NCBI GenBank assembly: GCA_035627375.1
Contig: DASPLX010000037.1
Span: 1-64,000 of the forward strand
Direction of reading: 5' to 3'
From: DASPLX01 sp035627375
Lineage (GTDB): Bacteria; Pseudomonadota; Gammaproteobacteria; Burkholderiales; Burkholderiaceae_D
DNA length: 64,000 nucleotides
The translations under genes were made by a program, and so were the position numbers. This document shows positions 1 through 8,812 of the stretch, in pieces; position 1 is the first letter of the stretch, and the number at the start of each line of letters is the position of its first letter. The notes under the pieces are model-generated. The model was not told where the DNA came from. It searched no databases and worked only from the letters and a program-made list of their open reading frames with translations.

Positions 1-148
1 GGCGGAAGCGCCGCGGGCGGTGGCGGCAAGCAGGCCGCCGGCGCCGTCGCGGTCGAAGGAGATGGTGGCCAGGACGGAGCCCAAGCCGGTGAGCAAGCCG
101 GTCAATCCGGTGGCCACGCCCGGCGGCGACGAATGGGAAGAATTCTGA
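1..148 (+). CDS. methyl-accepting chemotaxis protein, C-terminal end (partial)
   Basis: Reading from base 2, an open frame of 48 codons runs to a TGA at 146-148. It is rich in Ala, Pro, Lys and Val and ends in DEWEEF. A disordered Pro/Ala tail ending in a W-containing acidic pentapeptide (the NWETF/DWEEF type) is the classic CheR/CheB tether of chemoreceptors. The next gene is cheR, which fits. The ligand-binding, HAMP and signalling domains lie outside the window, so the sensed ligand cannot be told. The receptor class is inferred from the tail and its context. Confidence 0.75.
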   Translation, partial: AEAPRAVAASRPPAPSRSKEMVARTEPKPVSKPVNPVATPGGDEWEEF

Positions 149-192
149 TTCGGAACAGCGGCGGCCGTGTCGGCCTTCGATGACGGGAAAAG

Positions 193-1092
193 ATGGACAT
201 GGCATTGGCGAGACAACACAGGCCGGATGGAACGAAGGAATTTCCCTTCACGCAGCAGGACTTCGAGCGCGTCCGGGCGCTGATCTACAAGCGCGCCGGC
301 ATCGCGCTCGCGGACAGCAAGCAGGAGATGGTGTACAGCCGTCTTGCGCGCCGGCTGCGCGCGACCGGGATCAAGTCGTTCGTGCATTATCTGGACGATC
401 TCGAGAACACCCCGGATAGCCAGGAATGGGAAGCCTTCACCAATGCGCTGACGACCAACCTGACCTCGTTCTTCCGGGAGGCGCACCACTTTCCCATCCT
501 TGCCGAACATGTGAAGAAGCTGACCGGACCGATCGAAATCTGGTGCTGTGCCAGTTCCACCGGAGAGGAGCCTTATTCGATTGCGATGACCTTGTGCGAA
601 GTGTTCAATACGCTGACGCCGCCGGCCCATGTCGTCGCGACGGATATCGATACCAACGTGCTGAATACGGCGGCCAACGGCGTTTATCCGATCGAACGGC
701 TGGACAAAATGGAGCCGGGGCGCGCCAAGAGGTTCTTCCTGCGCGGCAAGGGCGGCCAGGAAGGATACGTGCGGGTGAGACCGGAGCTGCGTCAGATGAT
801 CACGTTCAAGCAGTTGAATCTGTTGTCGAGCGATTGGCCCGTTTCCGGCCAGTTCGATGCGATCTTCTGCCGCAATGTCATGATTTACTTCGATAAGCCG
901 ACTCAGGGACGGATACTCGAACGGTTCGCGCCGATGATGAAGCCCGACGCCTTGCTGTTTGCCGGGCACTCGGAGAATTTTCTCTACGTTTCCAATGCAT
1001 TCAAGCTGCGCGGGAAGACGGTGTACGAGTTGAACCATGGCGGTGCACCGCACCACCGTCACCTTACGCAAGGCATGAGGCACAAGCCATGA
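193..1092 (+). CDS. cheR: CheR, chemoreceptor glutamate O-methyltransferase
   Basis: A 299-residue protein that transfers methyl groups from S-adenosylmethionine to receptor glutamates for adaptation. It has the CheR N-terminal helical domain (about residues 15-85) followed by the SAM-binding fold. The SAM motif CASSTGEEPYSIAM is visible, then FCRNVMIYFD and the late GHSENF signature. Length is close to the usual 280-290. The ATG at 193 follows a GGGAAAAG tract; a second in-frame ATG six bases later is also possible. The stop overlaps the cheD start by four bases (ATGA), so the two are translationally coupled. The substrate tail (EWEEF) is encoded immediately upstream. Confidence 0.97.
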   Translation: MDMALARQHRPDGTKEFPFTQQDFERVRALIYKRAGIALADSKQEMVYSRLARRLRATGIKSFVHYLDDLENTPDSQEWEAFTNALTTNLTSFFREAHHFPILAEHVKKLTGPIEIWCCASSTGEEPYSIAMTLCEVFNTLTPPAHVVATDIDTNVLNTAANGVYPIERLDKMEPGRAKRFFLRGKGGQEGYVRVRPELRQMITFKQLNLLSSDWPVSGQFDAIFCRNVMIYFDKPTQGRILERFAPMMKPDALLFAGHSENFLYVSNAFKLRGKTVYELNHGGAPHHRHLTQGMRHKP

Positions 1093-1694
1093 GCCACGTA
1101 CTCGAAGAGCATTTTGCAACCAATGTCTATTACGACCGGACCTTCGACCGCGACGCGGCGAAGATCCTGCCGGGCGAGTACTACTTCACCGGCAAGGACA
1201 TGCTGATCGTCACGGTGCTGGGCTCCTGTGTCGCGGCCTGCATCCGCGACCGTGTTTCCGGCATCGGCGGCATGAACCACTTCATGCTGCCCGACAGCGG
1301 CGACGGCGACAGCCCGATTTCGGCATCGATGCGTTACGGCACCTACGCGATGGAAGTGCTGATCAACGACCTCTTGAAGGCGGGCGCCAAGCGTGAAAAT
1401 CTCGAGGCCAAGGTATTCGGCGGCGGCAACGTCCTGCGCGGCTTCATCGCGATCAACGTCGGGGAACGCAATGCGCAATTCGTGCGCGATTACCTGAAGG
1501 CGGAGAACATCCGGATCACGGCGGAAGACCTCAACGATGTCCACCCGCGCAAAGTTTACTTTTTTCCGCGAACCGGTAAAGTGCTTGTAAAGAAACTAAA
1601 ACAGCTGAACAACAATACGCTGGTAAATCGGGAGCAGGACTACGCGCAGCGTCTGCGTACGAGTACCGTCAGCGGCGACGTCGAACTTTTCTGA
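1089..1694 (+). CDS. cheD: CheD, chemoreceptor glutamine deamidase
   Basis: A 201-residue CheD-family enzyme that deamidates specific receptor glutamines to methyl-accepting glutamates. The catalytic pair is visible as Cys47 in TVLGSCVAACIRD and His64 in GGMNHFMLP, spaced 17 residues apart as in characterised CheD. The FGGGNVL segment of the family is also present. It sits between cheR and cheB, the other two receptor-modifying enzymes, and overlaps cheR by four bases. It is somewhat longer than the roughly 160-residue Thermotoga protein because of N- and C-terminal extensions, as is usual in Betaproteobacteria. CheD can also bind CheC in other groups; no cheC is seen here, since dephosphorylation is done by cheZ. 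Confidence 0.96.
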   Translation: MSHVLEEHFATNVYYDRTFDRDAAKILPGEYYFTGKDMLIVTVLGSCVAACIRDRVSGIGGMNHFMLPDSGDGDSPISASMRYGTYAMEVLINDLLKAGAKRENLEAKVFGGGNVLRGFIAINVGERNAQFVRDYLKAENIRITAEDLNDVHPRKVYFFPRTGKVLVKKLKQLNNNTLVNREQDYAQRLRTSTVSGDVELF

Positions 1695-1740
1695 AAGGCG
1701 GCGGGCGTCGAGGGAGAGGGCCCGATAAAGGTAAAGCACC

Positions 1741-2820
1741 ATGACTATCAAGGTATTAATCGTCGACGATTCGGCGCTGATCCGCAGCGTGATGACCGAG
1801 ATCGTCAGCAGCCAGCGCGACATGCAGGTGGTCGGCGTGGCGCCGGATCCGATCGTGGCGCGCGAACTGATCAAGCAGACCAATCCCGATGTGCTCACGC
1901 TCGACGTCGAGATGCCGCGCATGGACGGTCTCGACTTCCTGGAAAAGCTGATGCGCCTGCGCCCGATGCCGGTGGTGATGGTGTCGTCGCTGACCGAGCG
2001 CGGGTCGGAAATCACGTTGCGGGCATTGGAGCTCGGCGCCGTCGATTTCGTCACCAAGCCGAAGCTGTCGATCCAGAGCGGGATGCGCGAGTATACCGAC
2101 CTGATCGCCGACAAGATACGCGCGGCGGCCGTGGCGCGCATCAAGCCGCGCCAGGCGCCGGCGCAGGATCCGGCGAGATCGGGCGGCGATCACAGCCTGC
2201 CGATGATCCGCAATCCGCTGACCAGTAGCGAAAAGCTGATCATCATCGGCGCCTCCACCGGCGGCACCGAAGCGATCAAGGATTTCCTGATGCAGATGCC
2301 GTCGGATTGCCCCGGCATTCTGATCACCCAGCATATGCCGGAAGGTTTCACCCGGTCGTTCGCCAAACGGCTCGATGGTTTGTGCAAGATCGCGGTCCTG
2401 GAGGCGGCGGGCGGCGAGCGCGTCCTGCCGGGCCATGCGTATATCGCGCCCGGGCACTCCCACCTGTTGCTGGCGCGCAGCGGCGCAAACTACGTCACCC
2501 AGCTCGAACAGAGCCCGCCGGTCAATCGGCACCGGCCGTCGGTTGATGTCTTGTTCAATTCGGCGGCTTCTTGCGCCGGCAAGAACGCGGTCGGGGTGAT
2601 CCTGACCGGCATGGGCAAGGACGGCGCCCTGGGGATGCTGGAAATGAAGAAGGCGGGCGCATACAACTTCGCGCAGGACGAGGCGAGCTGCGTTGTGTTC
2701 GGCATGCCGCGCGAGGCGATCGCCGTCGGGGCAACGCACGAGGTCGGGCCTCTGCAAGCGTTGCCCGGGATGGTGTTGAATTATTTGGCGACCCATAGCA
2801 GCCGCGCCTTGCGTGTTTGA
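1741..2820 (+). CDS. cheB: CheB, receptor methylesterase/glutamine deamidase response regulator
   Basis: A 359-residue two-domain protein. The N-terminal receiver (about 1-105) has the acidic pair VDDS and phospho-acceptor Asp55 in TLDVEMPRMDG, with switch lysine in VTKPKLS. After a linker of about 50 residues, the methylesterase domain (about 163-350) shows the catalytic triad: Ser172 in GASTGGTEAIK, His198 in ITQHMPEGF and Asp294 in LTGMGKDGALG. Phosphorylation by CheA, which is not in this window, activates removal of methyl groups added by CheR. The gene starts 46 bases after cheD. The 217-base gap downstream separates it from cheY. Confidence 0.98.
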   Translation: MTIKVLIVDDSALIRSVMTEIVSSQRDMQVVGVAPDPIVARELIKQTNPDVLTLDVEMPRMDGLDFLEKLMRLRPMPVVMVSSLTERGSEITLRALELGAVDFVTKPKLSIQSGMREYTDLIADKIRAAAVARIKPRQAPAQDPARSGGDHSLPMIRNPLTSSEKLIIIGASTGGTEAIKDFLMQMPSDCPGILITQHMPEGFTRSFAKRLDGLCKIAVLEAAGGERVLPGHAYIAPGHSHLLLARSGANYVTQLEQSPPVNRHRPSVDVLFNSAASCAGKNAVGVILTGMGKDGALGMLEMKKAGAYNFAQDEASCVVFGMPREAIAVGATHEVGPLQALPGMVLNYLATHSSRALRV

Positions 2821-2958
2821 TGGCGATCTGCGGCCGCATAGTCCGTGCGCCGCTTCGGCTGGCGGGGGGGCAATGAAGATGTAAATCGGAAACAAAGAAC
2901 GGTTTTGTCTCGGCTTTGATTTAGCGCAAACTGTTCTTCAGTGCATAATAGCGTTACA

Positions 2959-2973
2959 TGGCACCGACTTCGC
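2959..2973 (+). promoter_or_regulatory. possible -24/-12 (sigma-54-like) promoter upstream of cheY
   Basis: The cheB-cheY gap (2821-3037) contains TGGCACCGACTTCGC, which keeps the GG-N10-GC spacing and the TGGCAC -24 box of sigma-54 promoters; the -12 box is imperfect (TCGC instead of TTGC). The same bases contain a short inverted repeat, CCGAC at 2964-2968 and GTCGG at 2974-2978, so a regulator site or mRNA hairpin is an alternative. No sigma-54 activator is visible nearby. Nothing else recognisable was found in this gap. Confidence 0.22.
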
Positions 2974-3037
2974 GTCGGAGGAGATACGGAACCGATGATA
3001 CGGATAGTAGCGGTTAAGGGACTCAATGGAGTAATTC

Positions 3038-3427
<390 letters not shown>

Positions 3428-3428
3428 C

Positions 3429-4103
3429 GTGAATAGGCAGGTTCCGGAGCAGCCGGAAAACCAGGCGCAGCAACCGTCGGCCGGCGGCGAGCGCGGCATG
3501 CACGACGACATGTTGATTCGCGTCGGGCAGATGACGCGCAATCTGCATGAAAGCTTGCGCGGGTTGGGCTTCGACAAGCTGCTGGCGCGCGCGGCGCACG
3601 ACATTCCGGACGCGCGGGATCGTCTCGATTATGTCGCCAAGATGACCGAGCAGGCGGCACAGCGCGTGCTGAATGCGACCGACGCGGCGGGCCCGCTGCA
3701 AGGGCAGATCGAGGCGGGGGCGAAGGATATCGGCGCGGCCTGGAAGGCAGCGATGGATGCTCCGTTCTCCGAAGAACGGTACCGGGCGCTGGCGATGCGC
3801 ACGGTGCAGTATCTCGAGGCGACGTCGGCGGCGAGCAGCGCGACCAAGCAGCATCTGATGGATATCATGATGGCCCAGGATTTCCAGGATTTGACGGGCC
3901 AGGTGATCACGAGGGTGACCGATATCGCGCACAGCATCGAACAGCAGCTGTTGCAGCTCCTGATCGATTATTCGCCGGCGGACATCAGGCGCGAAACGGG
4001 CAACAGTCTCATGAACGGCCCCCAGATCAATCCGAACGCCAGCCCCGACGTGGTCGCCAACCAGAGTCAGGTAGACGATCTGCTCGACAGCCTTGGTTTT
4101 TGA
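3429..4103 (+). CDS. cheZ: CheZ, CheY-P phosphatase
   Basis: A 224-residue, mostly helical phosphatase that dephosphorylates CheY-P. The active-site segment is MMAQDFQDLTGQVI, where Asp154 and Gln158 match E. coli Asp143 and Gln147. The C-terminal helix QSQVDDLLDSLGF is the CheY-tethering peptide. I chose the GTG at 3429 because GGGAG lies six bases upstream and the reading starts just after the cheY stop. An upstream TTG at 3408 would overlap cheY and adds a non-conserved peptide. CheZ, together with the lack of a CheC/FliY, marks the enteric-type termination system. Confidence 0.96.
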   Translation: MNRQVPEQPENQAQQPSAGGERGMHDDMLIRVGQMTRNLHESLRGLGFDKLLARAAHDIPDARDRLDYVAKMTEQAAQRVLNATDAAGPLQGQIEAGAKDIGAAWKAAMDAPFSEERYRALAMRTVQYLEATSAASSATKQHLMDIMMAQDFQDLTGQVITRVTDIAHSIEQQLLQLLIDYSPADIRRETGNSLMNGPQINPNASPDVVANQSQVDDLLDSLGF

Positions 4104-4168
4104 CCTCTTATTCATTCGTGCCCACCCGAGCATCGGGCGATTTTCACTTCCGGACAGCCGACCCTCTC

Positions 4169-5359
4169 ATGGATGACGCAAAATTCCTCGTTCGCGAACC
4201 CTTGCTCGATCCCAAGGAGCGGATGTTCGGGTACGAGTTGAAATGGCAGGGGTTGTCGGGCGACGACAATGCCTTGGCATCGTTCATCGCGGCCGAGGCC
4301 GGCAGCGGACAAGCCGAGTGCGGCTTGGGGGACGGCAAGCTCTTCTTGCAAGCGAATCTGGCGGCGCTGGAGCCGGCGACGCTAGCGGCATTGCCGCCGC
4401 AAAACGTCATTTTCTGTGTCAGTGCCGCCGAGCTTGTCAAGCCGGAGGTCGACGCCGCCGCCAAGTCGCTCCGGCAGGCCGGTTTCGGCATCGCCGGCAA
4501 GTACGGCGAACTGGTCGGACAGGACAAATCGCTCCTGGCGCTGGTCACGCATGTGGAAATCGATGCCGGCACGGTCAATCAAGCGACCCTGGGCAAGCTG
4601 GCCGCCGTATTGAAACAGGCTTCGATACAGCTCGTGGTGCGCAACGTCCATAGCTGGCCGGAATTCGATGCCTGCGCCTCGCTCGGCCTGAATGCCTTCG
4701 TCGGCGACTTTTACCTCGACGCGCGTCCCGGCGTGCAGGTCAAGGGCTTGAATCCCGCCCAGACCATCATCCTGCATCTGATGCAGCTCGTGAAGCAGAA
4801 CGCCGACATCCGCCAGCTGGAGGATGTCCTGCGCCGCGATGCCGCAATCTCCTACAAGCTGCTGCGTTACATCAATTCGGTCGGCTTCGGCCTCGGCGCG
4901 GAAATCCAGTCGCTGCGGCACGCGGTCACGATGCTCGGCTATTCGCCGCTCTACCGCTGGTTGTCGCTGCTGCTGGCGACCGCGAGCAGCGGCGGCCATG
5001 CGCCGGCGCTGATGCAGACCGCCGTCATTCGCGGCCGCTTCGCCGAGCTGCTCGGTCAGGATTTCCTGCCGAAGAACGAGGCGGAAAACCTGTTCGTCGC
5101 CGGCATGTTTTCCCTGCTCGACAGGCTGCTCGGCCTGCCGATGGAGCAGGTGCTGGAGAGCATCCAGCTGTCGGACGCGGTGTCCGAAGCGTTGCTGACG
5201 CGCGGCGGCATGTTCGGCCCGTTCCTGGCCTTGGCCGAGGCTTGCGAGCGCGGCACGACGCCGATCGAGCCGCTGGCCGACTCGATGTTCCTCAGCGCCA
5301 ACCGTATCAACGAGGCGCATCTGGCCGCGCTGGCCTGGGCCCAGGCATTGCAACTCTGA
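4169..5359 (+). CDS. EAL-HDOD signalling protein with degenerate EAL domain
   Basis: A 396-residue protein with an N-terminal EAL-like domain (about 1-185) and a C-terminal HDOD domain (about 190-390; DVLRRDAAISYKLLRYINS is a typical HDOD helix). It resembles the YuxH/CdgJ class. The EAL signature is replaced by GYELKW and the DDFG-type metal ligands are not visible, so cyclic-di-GMP hydrolysis is unlikely and binding or scaffolding is more probable. I chose the ATG at 4169 because MDDAKFLVREPLLDPKERMF begins like other family members; GTG 4118 and TTG 4100, the latter overlapping the cheZ stop, are alternatives. It directly follows cheZ, so a role in motility control is inferred. CdgJ of Vibrio cholerae, of the same architecture, affects motility. 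Confidence 0.85.
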   Translation: MDDAKFLVREPLLDPKERMFGYELKWQGLSGDDNALASFIAAEAGSGQAECGLGDGKLFLQANLAALEPATLAALPPQNVIFCVSAAELVKPEVDAAAKSLRQAGFGIAGKYGELVGQDKSLLALVTHVEIDAGTVNQATLGKLAAVLKQASIQLVVRNVHSWPEFDACASLGLNAFVGDFYLDARPGVQVKGLNPAQTIILHLMQLVKQNADIRQLEDVLRRDAAISYKLLRYINSVGFGLGAEIQSLRHAVTMLGYSPLYRWLSLLLATASSGGHAPALMQTAVIRGRFAELLGQDFLPKNEAENLFVAGMFSLLDRLLGLPMEQVLESIQLSDAVSEALLTRGGMFGPFLALAEACERGTTPIEPLADSMFLSANRINEAHLAALAWAQALQL

Positions 5360-5493
5360 CGGCGCTCGGCTCGTCGCCGGCGACTCCGCCTCCGTGCCGG
5401 AGCGGGTCTCGAAAAAGCGGGACCTTTTCATACTTATTCCCCTGATGACCATGCTGTCTTACGGTCAATAATCGTTCCTGATAGTGCCTCATG

Positions 5494-5508
5494 GCGTCCT
5501 TCGGACGC
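5494..5508. other. short inverted repeat in the flhB leader
   Basis: GCGTCC and GGACGC are separated by three bases, 24 bases before the flhB start. The 172-base gap between the EAL-HDOD gene and flhB (5360-5531) is the likely site of the flhBAFG-fliA promoter. No clear -10/-35 or sigma-28 match was found in it, and there is no T-tract to make this hairpin a terminator. Confidence 0.3.
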
Positions 5509-5531
5509 GGCACGGCCTGATAGGAGCGGCA

Positions 5532-6713
5532 ATGGCCGAAGACAGCGATCTCGAACGAACCGAACCAGCCTCACCCCGGCGCCTCGAACAGGCGCGCGAG
5601 GAAGGCGACGTTCCGCGTTCGCGGGAACTGGCCAACTGCACCGTCCTGGTCGCCGCCTGCGCCTGCTATTGGTTCACGGGCGACAACCTGATCCGGCAGT
5701 TCGATCGCTTCCTGGTGTCCGGATTGGCGTTCGATCGGGCGCATGCCTTCGATTTCAACCTGCTGGTGGCGCATCTCGCCTTCAATCTGAAGGAGATCGC
5801 CATCGCATTCGCGCCGGTCGCCTTGCTGCTGATGATCGTCGCCGTTGGCTCCCCTTTGCTGATCGGCGGCTGGCTGTTCAGCACCAAGGCGCTGGCGCCG
5901 AATTTCACGCGCATGAATCCGATGAGCGGCATCGGCAACATGTTTTCCTCGCGTTCCCTGGTCGAACTCGGGAAGGCGATCGCCAAGGCCGGCTTGGTCG
6001 GCATGATCGCCTGGATGGTCATCGAACACCAGATGGAGGCGGTCCTGGGCCTCGGCGTCGAACCCGTGAAGAGCGGCAGCGCCCATCTGGCGCACCTGCT
6101 GTTGACCAGCTTCATCGCGATCGCCAGCGGCCTGGTGGTGATCGCGATCATCGACGTGCCTTACGTGCTGTGGCATTACGCCAACAAGCTGAAGATGACG
6201 CGCGAAGAGGTGCGCCAGGAAGCCAAGGAATCGGACGGCAATCCCGAAATCAAGGCCAAGATCCGCCAGCAGCAGCGCGAGATGGCGAAGCGCCGCATGA
6301 TGGCCGAGGTGCCGAATGCCGACGTTGTCGTCACCAACCCGACGCACTATGCCGTCGCGCTCAAATACGCGGAAGGCAAGATGCGGGCGCCGACGGTGGT
6401 GGCGAAGGGTGCGGACGAGGTCGCAGCCAAGATCCGCGAGATCGCCGCCGACAATAAAGTGCCGCTGCTCGAGGCGCCGCCGCTGGCGCGCGCCTTGTAC
6501 CGCCACACCGAACTCGGCGACGAGATCCCGGAAGCCTTGTACACGGCGGTGGCCGAAGTGCTCGCCTATATCTTCCAACTGCGCGTCTATCGCGAACGCG
6601 GCGGCGTCCGGCCCGAGGAGCCGACCGATCTCATGGTGCCGCCGCAGCTCGATCCCCTGAATGCCGCCGGGCAGCAAACCCGGGCGGCCGTCGAACCTAG
6701 GTTGATGCAATGA
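5532..6713 (+). CDS. flhB: FlhB, flagellar export gate and substrate-specificity switch protein
   Basis: A 393-residue inner-membrane protein with the FlhB N-terminal basic region (RRLEQAREEGDVPRSREL), four hydrophobic segments between about residues 30 and 215, a charged linker, and a cytoplasmic domain. The self-cleavage site NPTH is intact (Asn269-Pro270) in VVVTNPTHYAVALKY. Cleavage there lets FliK switch export from hook to filament substrates. An AGGAG lies five bases before the ATG at 5532, which decides the start. It overlaps flhA by four bases (ATGA). A free homologue of its C-terminal domain is encoded at 38166-38453. Confidence 0.98.
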   Translation: MAEDSDLERTEPASPRRLEQAREEGDVPRSRELANCTVLVAACACYWFTGDNLIRQFDRFLVSGLAFDRAHAFDFNLLVAHLAFNLKEIAIAFAPVALLLMIVAVGSPLLIGGWLFSTKALAPNFTRMNPMSGIGNMFSSRSLVELGKAIAKAGLVGMIAWMVIEHQMEAVLGLGVEPVKSGSAHLAHLLLTSFIAIASGLVVIAIIDVPYVLWHYANKLKMTREEVRQEAKESDGNPEIKAKIRQQQREMAKRRMMAEVPNADVVVTNPTHYAVALKYAEGKMRAPTVVAKGADEVAAKIREIAADNKVPLLEAPPLARALYRHTELGDEIPEALYTAVAEVLAYIFQLRVYRERGGVRPEEPTDLMVPPQLDPLNAAGQQTRAAVEPRLMQ

Positions 6714-8812
6714 ACAGCTTGCGACTCCCTCTCTGGCTGACCGGCCCCAATTCCAAGGCGCTGGCAGCGCCGATTCTCATCATCGTCATGCTGTCGATGA
6801 TGGTGCTGCCGCTGCCGGCGTTCATCCTCGACCTGTTTTTCAGCTTCAATATCGCGCTCGCGATCATCGTGCTGCTGACCAGCCTGTACACGGTCAAGCC
6901 GCTCGATTTCATGGTATTCCCGGCCGTGCTGCTGATGTCGACGATGCTGCGCCTGTCGCTCAACGTGGCCTCGACGCGCGTGGTGCTGACCGAAGGCCAT
7001 ACCGGCCCCGATGCGGCCGGCAAGGTGATCGAAGCCTTCGGCCACTTCCTGATCGGCGGCAACTACACCGTCGGCATCGTCGTGTTCACGATCCTGACCA
7101 TCATCAACTTCGTGGTCGTCACCAAGGGCGCGGGCCGCATCGCCGAAGTCGGCGCGCGTTTCGCCTTGGACGCGATGCCGGGCAAGCAGATGGCGATCGA
7201 TGCCGACCTCAACGCCGGCCTGATCGGCGAGCAGGAAGCGCGCAGCCGGCGCAAGGAAGTCGCCCAGGAAGCCGAGTTCTACGGCGCGATGGACGGTGCT
7301 TCCAAATACGTGCGCGGCGACGCCGTGGCCGGCATCATCATCATCATCGTCAACATCGTCGGCGGCCTGATCGTCGGCATGGTGCAGCACGATCTCGAAT
7401 TTTCCACGGCCTTGAAGAATTACACGCTGCTGGCGATCGGCGACGGCCTGGTGGCCCAGGTTCCGTCGCTCGTGATTTCGACCGCGGCCGGCGTGGTCGT
7501 CTCGCGCGTGGTCGGCGAGCAGGATATCGGCGGCCAGCTGGTTGGGCAGCTTTTCGCCAAGCCGGAGGTACTGTACATCACCGCTGCCATCGTCGGCGGC
7601 ATGGGCCTTATCCCCGGGATGCCGCACATCCCTTTCTTCGTGCTGGCCGCCATCTTGGGCGGTGCTGCTTACGCGATGAAGCGCCGTACCGAACAGGCGG
7701 CGGCCGAGCCCACGCCCGAGGCCGTGGCCGCGGCGAGCGCGGCGGCGGCGGCGGCCCCGGAAATGGAAGAGGCGACCTGGGAAGACATCGTTCCGGTCGA
7801 TACGCTCGGCCTGGAAGTCGGCTACCGGCTGATTCCCCTGGTCGACAAGGGGCAGGGCGGCGAGCTGCTGCGCCGGATCAAGGGCATACGCAAGAAATTC
7901 GCGCAGGAGGTCGGCTTCCTGTCGCCGCCGGTGCATATCCGCGACAACCTCGAGCTGCGGCCCACGGCGTATCGCATCACGCTCAAGGGCGTCGAAGTCG
8001 GTTCCGGCGAGGCGCATGTCGGCCAATTCCTCGCCATCAATCCCGGCATGGTCAGCGGCAGCCTGCCCGGCACCCCGACCTCGGATCCGGCGTTCGGCTT
8101 GCCGGCGACCTGGGTCGATGCCGCCATGCGCGAGCAGGCGCAAACGATGGGATACACCGTGGTCGACGCCGGCACCGTCGTCGCCACCCACCTGAACCAC
8201 CTGATCACGATGCATGCCGCCGAATTGCTGGGACGCCAGGAAGTCCAGCAATTGCTCGACCACCTGTCGAAGGAATCGCCGCGGCTGGTCGAAGACCTCG
8301 TGCCGAAGATGCTGTCGCTGTCCACGCTGCAGAAAGTGCTGCAAAACCTCCTGATCGAAGGCGTGCATATCCGCGACATGCGCACCATCATCGAGACGCT
8401 GGCCGAGTACGCGCCGCAGATGCAGGATGCCAACGACTTGACGGCGCAGGTGCGCGTGGCGCTCGGCCGCGCCATCGTCCAGCAGATTTTCCCGGGAACG
8501 AACGAGCTGTCGGTGATGACGCTCGACAACCGTCTCGAACGCCTGCTGATGCAAGCCTTGCACGCTGGCGGCGCCGATGGCGGCGGCATCGAGCCCGGCC
8601 TCGCCGACACGATCGCCGCCCAGGCCCAGCAAGCCGCGCGCAACCAGGAGCAGATGGGATTGACGCCGGTACTGCTGGTGCCGGGACAGCTGCGTCCGCT
8701 GCTGGCGCGCTTCCTGCGCCGCACCGTGCCGCAGTTGAAGGTCCTGTCGCACAGCGAGATACCCGATTCCAAGAACATTAGAGTGACCAGCCTAGTTGGA
8801 GGCCAAGCATGA
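6710..8812 (+). CDS. flhA: FlhA, flagellar export gate protein
   Basis: A 700-residue FHIPEP-family protein. The N-terminal half carries about eight membrane segments and the conserved cytoplasmic loop with RFALDAMPGKQMAIDADLNA, which includes the proton-pathway region. The second half, after an Ala-rich linker (about residues 325-350), is the cytoplasmic domain that docks FliI/FliJ and chaperone-substrate complexes such as FlgN and FliT. The length is typical. It overlaps flhB upstream and flhF downstream by four bases each, so flhB-flhA-flhF form one translationally coupled unit. Confidence 0.98.
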   Translation: MNSLRLPLWLTGPNSKALAAPILIIVMLSMMVLPLPAFILDLFFSFNIALAIIVLLTSLYTVKPLDFMVFPAVLLMSTMLRLSLNVASTRVVLTEGHTGPDAAGKVIEAFGHFLIGGNYTVGIVVFTILTIINFVVVTKGAGRIAEVGARFALDAMPGKQMAIDADLNAGLIGEQEARSRRKEVAQEAEFYGAMDGASKYVRGDAVAGIIIIIVNIVGGLIVGMVQHDLEFSTALKNYTLLAIGDGLVAQVPSLVISTAAGVVVSRVVGEQDIGGQLVGQLFAKPEVLYITAAIVGGMGLIPGMPHIPFFVLAAILGGAAYAMKRRTEQAAAEPTPEAVAAASAAAAAAPEMEEATWEDIVPVDTLGLEVGYRLIPLVDKGQGGELLRRIKGIRKKFAQEVGFLSPPVHIRDNLELRPTAYRITLKGVEVGSGEAHVGQFLAINPGMVSGSLPGTPTSDPAFGLPATWVDAAMREQAQTMGYTVVDAGTVVATHLNHLITMHAAELLGRQEVQQLLDHLSKESPRLVEDLVPKMLSLSTLQKVLQNLLIEGVHIRDMRTIIETLAEYAPQMQDANDLTAQVRVALGRAIVQQIFPGTNELSVMTLDNRLERLLMQALHAGGADGGGIEPGLADTIAAQAQQAARNQEQMGLTPVLLVPGQLRPLLARFLRRTVPQLKVLSHSEIPDSKNIRVTSLVGGQA

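Noticed and set aside
5494..5508. Terminator before flhB
   Set aside because: A six-base stem without a T-tract only 24 bases before a start codon is not a convincing terminator; kept only as an inverted repeat.
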